From contig JABACO010000003.1 in NCBI GenBank assembly GCA_013339895.1, forward strand, positions 3,257,757 to 3,321,756: DNA of 64,000 bases, read 5' to 3'. The position numbers and the translations under genes are program-made. The notes beneath the pieces are model-generated. The model saw nothing but the letters and a program-made list of their open reading frames with translations. It did not search any database and was not told where the DNA came from. Every line of letters starts with the position of its first letter. Position 1 is the stretch's first letter. The DNA comes from Ephydatia muelleri. Taxonomy: Eukaryota; Porifera; Demospongiae; Spongillida; Spongillidae. Shown here in pieces: positions 46,910 to 58,100 of the stretch.

Positions 46910-47480
46910 ACTTTTTCAGCCCTCGCCCACTGAATGCTGAAACCTAGCACGGGATAGCAAGGCTCTGGCATTGCAGCGAACTAAGGTGAGGTTCAGTCTC
47001 TGATAGATGCTTGTAATGGCCTTTGACTTGCTACACTGCAACTGCAAAGCCAGACGGGCAGCCAGCCAAGAAATGGAACCCTGAGCTGCCACACCCCCAA
47101 CAACCATAGGTCTCTACTGCCAAGGGTATGCAGACCCAACCCAACTCTGTGCACTTGGCATCATTGGCATTGTGCTTGTGCACTTCAGCCTTTCCAGCTG
47201 CTGACCCACTTCTGGCTCCCGCTTCATTCAATGTAGTGGAGAGACCACTGTTAGGTCAAAAGCAGCTGGCTTCCCAATCATCCAGTTGGGCACTAGGATG
47301 TCAGCCGACCTACTGAGGCGAACGTTCAGCCCCATATCCATGACCTACCTCCAGCTGACCACCCAGCCTGGCCCTGTGACAAAACTGGGCTGTTGTGGCG
47401 CAAAACCACATCACCACCCCCTTTGCACGTCACTGCATGATGCCCAAGAGGATCCAGCTGGTGGTCAAGGCATATTTATA
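46910..47480 (-). pseudogene. Non-LTR retrotransposon relic, same family as 29298-30060
   Basis: The minus strand shows [53 protein letters not shown], and after a shift AARLALQLQCSKSKAITSIY and QRLNLTLVRCNARAL. The order of blocks matches the 29-30 kb copy and runs to the natural C-terminus, but stops and shifts break it. Confidence 0.65.
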
Positions 47481-49127
47481 TACAATATTTTTTTCCACGT
47501 CTAGCACTTCAGAGAATAGGAATGGAGGTATGAAGTAGAAGGGTAGGCATCTAACTGTCCTATTTAACTCTTTCAAGGGCAACTGAGCAATTTTGCTCCA
47601 CAGGTGCTATACTAAAGCCACTCTGTTTATCTAAACCATCAACACTTTTGTAGTGACAACGCATTTGAAATGTTGTTTCCTGGACATCATAGCATAAGTT
47701 GCTTACAAACTAGGTTTTCCTGCAACATGGAAATGCTTATTACATTAAATGTATACAGGTACAGGTACTATGGGTAGGAAAAGACACTGGTGGAATAAGA
47801 AGCCTGAATCGGGAAAAGATTTTTGACAACGAGCCATTTTCATAGGTCATGTCCAGTTTGCATTGGGCCTTGGCTGGAGTAGGTCGTGCCCAGATCCACA
47901 TCATCATTAACATGGTCTTTGGAACCAATAAATGTCCAAAATCGTGAACCAATTTCACACACAAATACACAGCAGTCAATAATAGTTCAGTAACAGTTCA
48001 TGTTCAGTGTGTATGTTCTGGTACGATTTTCATATCCATCTCCACTGGCTGGGTTATCTTGGATTCCTTAATAATAATAATAATAAACAATAGGTGTACT
48101 GATCTGTACCTTTTATCATCTGAAGCTTTATAAGAACCTTTCACACATACCCCCTTTCTTGGGCCCCCTCCCTCCCTCAAATGTGATGTATATACATAAT
48201 GAGGCAATAATGAATAGGCCGTCATTCACTATACATGTATAAGTCTATAAGTGAATTTGTACGTCTCAATTGTATTAGTCTGGGGACCCAATCAATAATA
48301 TTCCCAAATGTGGATTGTGCGTGTAGACTTTACTAGGCAATGTGACATGTTCACATTGTCCTTTACTATACATGTATGCACGCGTAAGCAGCTAAGCTGC
48401 ATATTCTACCATTTGTCGGTTAAACCATCATTTGCGTTATTGGGCAGACAATTTCTCTCAGTATTCATTTATGTGACGGTCTGTCATCACGCTTTAGAGT
48501 AAGTGCCTCATGAGCCCTTCCATATTATAAATCTCGATCCCATGCAGCTGTGGAACATATATGGTACTGTTTTCAGCGGTGCAGTACTAACTGTTTTATC
48601 GTCAATCCATTCTTCATTCCCGTGGACGACGATGCACGCATTCAACGGGACACGAGATCTCTCCTCCACAGAGAATTTCACCATGGAGACTTCTTGTCCG
48701 TCTCCCAGAACCATGACATCTCCCGAGTGAATGGTGTCCTGAGTGCACTCCATCTCGTCTTGCGCAGCTCGTTAATAGATTCTGTGCATGCGGCCTTTTA
48801 TATACAAACGACCAGATGGTGTGATGGAGGGATGGATGATTAATTGCCCGTACACATTCCAACATAAGAAAGTGCCTTCCTATTAAAACTCCTCTACTTA
48901 CTCAGTCTACTCCGTGTAAATGTACAGATGAATCTACTATTTACATTCCTTAAAAAGTACATGATGTATCATATACAGATGATATTTTCCACTCTTACTA
49001 GTGTAGTCTGCGAGGGTGTGTCTTTAGAGGTTAAGTGATAAAGTGTAAATAGAATAAGGACCAAGGATCTCTTGGATCAAGTATGGTTGTAAAATTACCC
49101 GTCCTTTTTTTAATCCTTCTGCCTCAG
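47481..49127. other. No gene confidently recognised
   Basis: Contains a minus-strand open frame at 48753-48508 (81 aa, beginning MECTQDTIHSGDVMVLGDGQ, with NACIVVHGNEEWIDDKT). It looks compositionally protein-like, but I do not recognise a family and see no clear splice sites. It could be a small gene or chance. Confidence 0.35.
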
Positions 49128-52100
49128 CATACCATCAGTCCTGCCCCCTTCTGCCTCCATTGTCCAATACCTGTGTGATAAGGATCGATTCCACAAGTTC
49201 CCAGACCTTCAGCACCCTCTGGTCCAACAGAGCACCTCTCCGAGTACCCAAGGGGACATCCCCTCTTATTCCTCTCTGTCCCGGAATGGCACTACCAGAT
49301 GGATGTTGCAGGACACACTGAGCGTGGTGGACCAATGGCCTCTCTATGATCCAACCTATGGTCTGGAGCTGCTGGATCCACAGTGAGTGGCTTTCTGGAG
49401 GGGAGGGAGGTGGGGGGAGGGGAGGGAGGTGGACCAATGGCCTCTCTATGACCCAACCTATGGTCTGGAGCTGCTGGATCCACAGTGAGTGGCTTTCTGG
49501 AGGGGAGGGAGGTGGGTGGAGGGGAGGGAGGTGGACCAATGGCCTCTCTATGACCCAACCTATGGTCTGGAGCTGCTGGATCCACAGTGAGTGGCTTTCT
49601 GGTGATGGGAAGGTGATGGGAAAGAGGAAATGAGTGGTGTGAGGGAGGGTGATGGGGGAGGGATGATGGGAGGGGTGATGGGAGGGTGATGGGAGGGGTG
49701 ATGGGAGGGATGATGGGAGGGAGGTGATGGGAGGGGTGATGGGAGGGGTGATGGGAGGGAGGTGATGGGAGGGGTGATGGGAGGGGTGATATAGTGCGTT
49801 GAAAGCTGAGACCCTTGGCTTCAGGGTTGCCAGCTATGTGGTGAGGAGGAAGGCCACAGAATGGCTGTCCATGTTGCAAGATGATTACTTCTATGACTCA
49901 GTTAGTACAGGTGAGTGTGATGTGTGTGGGTGGTGTGTGTGTGTGGTGAGTGGGTGTAGTGTGTAGGTGGTGTGAGTGGTGTGGTGTGGGTGTGGTATCA
50001 AAGGAATGTTATGTATCTAAGGGGTAAGTGTACATGTTCTATTCTTGCATCCTTGCACTTACCACATTTGTAACACCATGTGTACAATACACCCATAACA
50101 CACACACACACACATACACACACACCACACACACACACACACACTCACACACACACAGTCTTTACAACATGATGCCTACGACACTTCAGCCATGGCAACT
50201 CTGCTCCTCAAGAAAGCCATGACCTCACCAAGAATAGCACACTACCTCTACTGGTAGGCGTGTGTACACCTGCTTTGCACATGACACAGTGGTTTAAGAC
50301 CATGACATGGGGTCAGGATATAATGTCAGACTTTATTTAAAAAAATTGTTTTAAACTCCCTGAGCTATCATAATTTGTGCTCCAACTTCCAATTAGGTCT
50401 TATATTGGCCCTGATAGCCAAGTGCAAAGTATTAAATTGAGTAAATGTGTTCAACAGATTTATTTGTGTGTTATGGATTATTTTAAAATCTCTGTGAGTG
50501 ATGGAAAGTAAATAAAGTAGACATATATTCTTAAAGCCTTCTTATAGATGCTGGTATAATTTTTATACGCATAGCTCATCACAGGACTTAAATCTAATTG
50601 GATTACTCAGTTGCGGAATGTAATAAAATCACGTCGTGCAACCGCCTAAGGGAACAAATGGGTGAAAAAGGGCGGCCTTCTCAAGCAAAGTAATATAGTA
50701 AAAGTCTTCCGCTTCTTGCCGCTTCAAAGTTTGGATTTTTAAAAACGCTATAAACACAAGCGACTAACGATACAATGTTGTTAATAATCACAACTTAACT
50801 TGCTTTTGTAATCATAGCCGACGACCGAAGTACTAGTATTAGCAATCAAGAAGTGTTTGAAAGGTACGTAATGAAGGTTTAAAAGCAACGTGGAGGCAGC
50901 CAGACGATTTATGAACGATGAAGGAATAGTGGACGAGCCTGTAGGTCTTGATCGATGGGTTTATTGCTTTCGTAGTCTTAGGAGTAGATGGGCTAAATTA
51001 AGCAAACGGCAGAAGAGCGAAAGTACAAAGAAGGCATTTATGGAGTTTCAGCAAAGAGAGGTTTTTTAAACCTGATGTTACCGATGTGCCAACTATTGCT
51101 CAGAGTTCAGATGAACATGAAGGAAATGAAGTGGAAGAGATTGAAAAAGAACAAGATGAAGCAAGTACCAGCACAATTGCTCCACTCGATGCACTGAGCC
51201 CTCATCATTCCAAAAGGAGAACAGATGCTTTGTTTGCTCTATTGAAGGAGGAAGCAGAAGCTAAGTGCAAAAAATAACAACTACTCAATTGTTAGGATAC
51301 ATGCTTCATAGGGAGAATTACATACATGACAGGGGCTGTAGCTTCAGTAGGTCCACAAGGGGAAATGGTTAGCAGAGAGATAAGTTTAGATGAGGCTCTA
51401 TTTATTTTATCTACTTACAAGCTTGGTCGGACAGGGTATACTAGGAATTGAAGACCAAAGTAGACTTACCAGCCCACTATAGGCTAATTCAGCATAAGAA
51501 TTGTATCATGCCAGAGATATATTTGAACTGAACTGAATTACATTTATGATTATAAATTATGTTAGTTATCCAATGTATTTTTTGATTATAAAGCGAGGGG
51601 GGGGGGGGGGGGGGGCAAAAAAGACGTTATAGACACCATCCCAAAAATTCTTAAAATCAAGGTCCAAGTCAACCCCCCCCCCCCCCCCCCCCCCCCTCCG
51701 CCTACGAACACGCCCAATTTAGACCACGCCCCTTAAAAATCATTACGTAATCGACAATTGACCGCACCTCTATTAATAAAATCGCGCACAAACTTGCATA
51801 GATACACTATATACTACACATTGCCGCATTGCGCTTATAAATAGTTATTCCCATTCCTCTCGCATTAACTTCCTCCAAAACAAGAGATCCGAGGCTCCAT
51901 TAGCATGTCCGTCTTCAGAAGCAAGAATTCCTCCTTCAGCTTCTTGGCAGTAAGCTCCTTGCCCAGACCCCCCACGTATTCATCTTTGCTTATTGCAAAC
52001 TTGTTTATCTGCTCCGCTGAAACTTGCTGGCAAGCATCACTTGCAGCTGGACTTGCAAACACGTGTCTTAACAACGAAGTTATTTTTGGCTGACTAGCGC

Positions 52101-55100
52101 TAGCTTTTACCTTAGCAGCAATCGCTTTGCAACTCTTAGATTGTTGGTGCTGTCGTAGATTGATCTCGTCTATCAGCGGTATTTGAAGCTGTGCGTTGCA
52201 ACGATCGCAAATAGTTATATTCATGATGAAAGTGTGTGGTTTTGCAAATTAGCCTCAATCACGTGATAAGTACAGTTGGCCCTCAGTGGCCCTCACCGGC
52301 TAATTTCCGTACAAATAATAATATAGAATCGCGCTACTGGGCAGATAGTTGACTTAAACCATATCTTCGCACGCATAAAAAACCTATGGACACTACGAAC
52401 TGTATGATGTTGTCCGCTAATTGCAAAAAAATTTTTTTTATAAATGTTATGAATTTTTCAAAAAATTCATTTAAGGCATAGACCCCCCCCCCCCCCCCCC
52501 CCCCCCCCCCAAAAACTTGACACCTCATAACTTTTTTTCCTAGTTGATGCTCTCAATGAGCTCTTCAAAGTTGGAGGATGGTGTCTTCCACTTTGTTTTT
52601 TGCCCCCCTCCCCCCCCCCCTCGTTATAAGTATAAAGAATATTGATTATTTGCTATGAATTTAATGAACTATTCTGGGATAATTATTAAATTTTAATTCC
52701 TACATCATTTAGTAGCTGTTTAGTGTAATATAATTGTGCCATTAATACCTATCAATTCATTACAATAATGGAATTATATATATCTGTTAAACTCGATTAA
52801 TCTGTCTGATTGTATCCTATTAACTTTATGTAATAACTTACATTAATTTTAATCACCTCATAAATCAGGATATAAACAAGTTGGTTATATTTGTATACAG
52901 TAATTTGAAATGTCCTGGTCAGCTATGGTTTTAAACCACTGTGCATGACTGTCATGTGACGTCATGTGTGTAATGGTTGCCACAAACGGGAAATTAATAA
53001 TAATCCCCCCCCCCACAGCGCATGCGCAGTATATACACCCAAATACAATAACACTACATCTCCCTTTGTTTGCAAGTTCTTGTCAGAGCCTATCTGGAGG
53101 CCTCATGGCAATGCCTGTTCTAGATCTCGTGCGCATGGCGATTGGGCTTGATCTCTCAGGTTGGATATGCCGTTGATAGTTCTCTTCATCATCCACATTT
53201 TCAGACTCTTCATTTTCTTCATTGCTGGGATTAACATCATCATTCATGCTATTTCCTCCTCTGTGAGAAGTGTTTCATTGCTTTTGTCCTCTGAATGTCC
53301 ATCCTGCTGAGTGCCTGGGACCGTTATAAGGTGTTGGCGATTTCTGCGAACAATGCCTCCAGAGGTGGAAACAATGTAGGATCTTGGGGTGTCAGCTGTC
53401 GCAACAATCCTTCCTCTTGTCTGTTTGTCACCCGTTCGAACCCAGACCTCTGTTTCATTGTTTAACTCTGATTGTGCTCGAGCACCGTGTCGCTTGTCGT
53501 AGGGTCATTCCATGTCAAATGAGCAAGAGTGTGACTCACGTCTTTCAATTTTGCTCTAACTTCTCATATATGTTGGTCTTGATATGAAAGTGACTTGTAC
53601 CATTTATTGTGTTAATAACGTAATGGTTTACGAAATACACGCCACTGAATAATTAATTTTTTCGTAAAAGTTGCAACTTGGCACACTCATATCTTGGCTG
53701 CTATACAATTGACAGCAGGGTTTTTGGCATTGAATTGAAGGCCATGATGAGTAGAACTGATCTATGCGATTATTTTGGGGAGTGGATAAAGGGTTAAATT
53801 TCTAGCTTCATCAAAGTACCTTTTTAAAATATAGAGGTGTCTACCACGTGAAATACAAGTTTTTTAATACAGAACTGAAAGGGACTATCAACGTCTATAC
53901 GCTTCAGAAAAAAAAAGTTTGTATATTGATTACCTCTGAGAACCACACGAGATTTAACCAGAGGGCGCCATTTTTGTCTCATCAAAATTCACTTTGTTTA
54001 CATACGTTTGCAAGTGGTGTTATGTAAACGTCTTACCACAGCTACTAGCGTGTGGTTTTATCAAATAGCATGAATCAGCAGTTTGTGTTTCCTTATTTGG
54101 GCAAAAGCACGTGCTGTTTATTCTGTTTTGTGTCATGTCGCTCGATCGCCACTAGTACTGTAGTGACCATTCAAGAAGCATCGGCGCCGCATATATTCAA
54201 ATCTTCGAGTTGCATCAGAGAAACTTATGGCAGAATATCCATCTCTGTCTTGCGAAGTGGAGATTTGCTGTGTGTAAACTGCCTAATAGCTGTTACAAAG
54301 CATTAATTGTTCTGAAGCAGCATCTTGAAGATGCAGGGCCTAGCAGTCTTTCCTCCCAGGAATGTGCTCTGCCAACTTATTCCTCCATGTAAGATAGCGA
54401 CAGTTCAAGTGACAGCGATTCACCTGCCGGTAGTCCTGCATTACACAAGATAAACAAAATGCTTTCCTCGCAAGAGGTCTCTCCAATCAGAAGAGATATG
54501 TCCATAGTCAAAGGTATGTAGAAGAAAAGTGTAGAAGATTAATGAAATTAGTTGTTCAACTAATTTCATTAATCTTCTACACTTTTCTTCTACATACCTT
54601 TGACTATGGACATATCTCTTTCTGATTGGAGAGACCTCTTGCGAGGAAAGCATTTTGTTTATCTTGTGTAATGCAGGACTACCGGCAGGTGAATCGCTGT
54701 CACTTGAACTGTCGCTATCATACGTGGAGGAATAAGTTGGCAGAGCACATTCCTGGGAGGAAAGACTGCTAGGCCCTGCATCGTCAGATGCTGCTTCAGA
54801 ACAATTAATGCTTTGTAACAGCTATTAGGCAGTTTACACACAGCAAATCTCCACTTCGCAAAGACAGAGATGGATATTCTGCCATAAGTTTCTCTGATGC
54901 AACTCGAAGATTTGAATATATGCGGCGCCAATGCTTCTTGAATGGGTCACTACGGTACTTGTGGCGATCGAGCGACATGACACAAAACAGAATAAACAGC
55001 ACGTGCTTTTGCCCAAATAAGGAAACACAAACTGCTGATTCATGCTATTTGATAAAATCACACGCGGGTAGCTGTGGTAAGACGTTTACATAACACCACT

Positions 55101-58100
55101 TGCAACGTATGTAAACAAAAGTGAATTTTGATGAGACAAAAATGGCGCCCTCTGGTTAAATCTCGTGTGGTTCTCAGAGGTAATCAATATACAAACTTTT
55201 TTTTTCTGAAGCGTATAGACGTTGATAGTCCCTTCAGTTTTGTATTTAAAAAAACTTGTATTTCACGTGGTAGACACCTCTATATTTTAAAAAGGTACTT
55301 TGATGAAGCTAGAAATTTAACCCTTTATCCACTCCCCAAAATAATCGCCATAGATCAGTTCTACTCATCATGGCCTTCAATTCAATGCCAAAACCCTGCT
55401 GTCAATTGTTATAGCAGCCAAGATATGAGGTGTGCCAAGTTGCAACTTTTACGAAAAAATTAATTATTCAGTGGCGTGTATTTCGTAAACCATTAACGTT
55501 ATTAACACAATAAATGGTACAAGTCACTTTCATATCAAGACCAACATATATGAGAAGTTAGAGCAAAATCGGAAGACGTGAGTCACAACTCTTGCTCATT
55601 TGAAATGGAATGACCCCGTAGTTGTCTTTCTGTGTCCTTTTTGCCAGTTCATCAGATTTGTAAAATGCTTTGAGGTGTGACCATTCAGGAATCAGCCAGC
55701 TTGTTATTTGTGGTATGGTTGTGCGTATGCGCCGTCCAAACAAGAGTTCAGCTGGACTGAGACCACACCATGGCAAAGGTGTTGCCCTGTAGTTAAGCAG
55801 AGCCAGTTGAGGATCATCAGCTTGCTGAAGGAGTGCTTTGATTGTTTTCACTGTCCGTTCAGCTAGCCCATTACCTCTAGGGTAGTACGGGCTACTGGTG
55901 GTATGCTGAAAACCGTATGAAGCAGCAATGCTTTCATTTCCTTTGAAGTGTACTGAGGCCCATTATCTGTGACAAGTTCTTCTGGAATGCCATTATGTGC
56001 AAATACCAGCTTGAATGATTTCAATCAATGTCTGAGATGTTGTTCTTGGAAGTTGTATCACCTCTGGGAATCTGGAAAAATAATCAACTATGATGAGGTA
56101 TGTGTGTCCATGCAACATGAATATGTCTGAAGCTATCTTCTGCCAAGGATACTTGGGGAGAGCTGTGGGTATCATTGGTTCCACTGGGTTAACGTTCCTT
56201 TTCGTACACACATGACAGTCTTGAATCATTTTGTGAATCTGTTGACTCAGCCCTGGCCACCAGACAGCAGCTGTGGCTCTCAAGCGACATCGCTGGATTC
56301 CAAGGTGACCGTCATGTAGCTTTTGTAAGGTGTAAGGGTGTAGAGATGCTGGGACAATTATTCTGCTTCCATACAATAGCAGGTCATTGCAGATGCTTAG
56401 GTCATTTCGAACCAGCCAGAATGGTTTGAGATTGGTTGTGATTTTTTGCTTTGAGGGCCATCCATTTAGACAGAACTGTCGGAGTGCAGTGCATACAGGA
56501 TCAGTTTGCTGAGCTGATCGATATCGTTCTAGGAGCGACTTGGTGATGGGAGTGGACGAGGTGAGTGCCTCTACAAATAGTTCTACCTCGCTGTCAGGGA
56601 TACTGTTGTCTGCAGTGGCTGTTGGACACGGAGCTCTAGATAATGTGTCTGCTGTGAACAATTGCTTTCCTGGCTTGTGTTCAATAGAATAGTCATATCT
56701 TGCCATCCGCAGTCGAAATCTCAGTATGCGAGGTGGAAGTGAGTCAAGGTGTTTAGTGCTTAGTAATGGGATCAGAGGCTTGGCATCGGTCTCAATTGTG
56801 AAGTGCTTTCCAATCACAAAGGTGGAAAATTTGTCACATGCCCAGACAATCGCTAGCGCCTCCTTTTCAATTTGTGCGTAACGCTTTTCAGTGTCAGACA
56901 TTGATCTCGATGCAAATGCCACAGGTTTCCAGCTGCTTTTGTCTCTTTGTAGAAGAACTGCTCCAAGACCATATGATGAAGCATCAGCTGATACTTTCGT
57001 GTCTGCTGCAGGATCATACAGGGCAAGGACAGCCGGCTTTGTGATTTCATTCTTTAGCATTGAAAAAGCCAAATCCTGTTTAGCACCCCATAGCCAAGCA
57101 TTGCGAGTGCTCAACAATTCACGTAAAGGTTGAGACAGTTCTGAAAGATGAGGCGAGAATTTTCCAACTGATTGATCATACCCAGAAATCGTCGCAATTC
57201 AGACACATTTTCAGGTTTGGGCATCTTATGAATGGCTGATGTCTTGTCAGGATCTGGATGAACTCCTTTTTGGTCGATGATATGACCCAGGAATTGGATC
57301 TGACGTCTTGAGAACACGCATTTTGTTGGGTTTAGAGTAACACCTGCTTTTTCTATCCGGTCTAGAGCTGCCATAAGTCTTATGTCATGTTGGTGTTGAT
57401 TGTTGCCGAATATGAGGATGTCATCAATTTGGCATAGTACACCATCCAATCCATCCAATATTTCACCTCATTCTTCTTTGGAATAACTCTGATGCGGAGG
57501 AGATCCCAAAAGGTAGTTTATTGAAGAAATAGCGACCAAAAGGGGTAATGAAGGTTGTAAGCGGTCGGCAGTCTTTGGCAAGTGAGATTTGCCAAAATCC
57601 ACTGTTAGCATCTAGTTTGCTGAAAACTGATGCACCAGACAACTGTGCCAATGTCTCATCAATCTTTGGAAGTGGGTAGTTCTCCCTCAACACACTTTTG
57701 TTTAGAGGTTTCAAGTCTACACAAATACGAACTGAGTCTGACTGTTTCTTTGGGACAACCACCATTCCTGCACACCATTCAGTAGGGCCTTCCACTCTTG
57801 AGATAACACCAGATTTTTCCATTTTTGCGAGTTCCTCTTTCACCTTGCTTCGCAGAGGTAAGGGAATGTTCCTGGGTGTGCTAAGTGCATACGGTTTTGC
57901 ATTTGGCCTTAACTTAATGGAGTATTCCACACCCATATTCCCAAGGCCAGTGAACAGCTTAGGATATTTCTGACGAATTGTGTCCTCATATTGTTCCACT
58001 GAATCGACTCGTGCAATTAATTTCAGTGCACGCAATGCAGGTAGGCCTAGCAAGTTCGTCTTTAGGCCCTTTACCACAAAGATTGTCTGATGTGAATGTG

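Larger units (their letters stand above)
53502..55616. mobile_element. 2,115-bp nearly perfect palindromic transposon nested in the gypsy integrase
   Basis: The ends are gggtcattcca and its complement. The arms are about 1,050 bp each, with the centre at about 54559 (tagttgttcaacta). Identity between arms is very high, with scattered single-base differences and small indels. Each arm carries the same coding block in inverted copy, so the element is two head-to-head half-elements. No transposase core recognised. The 4-bp target duplication is cgta. Confidence 0.93.

Noticed and set aside
49346..49879. Open frames over the PI3K-like repeats on both strands
   Set aside because: Apart from the + strand exon end, they come from the 102-bp triplication and the gatggg minisatellite.
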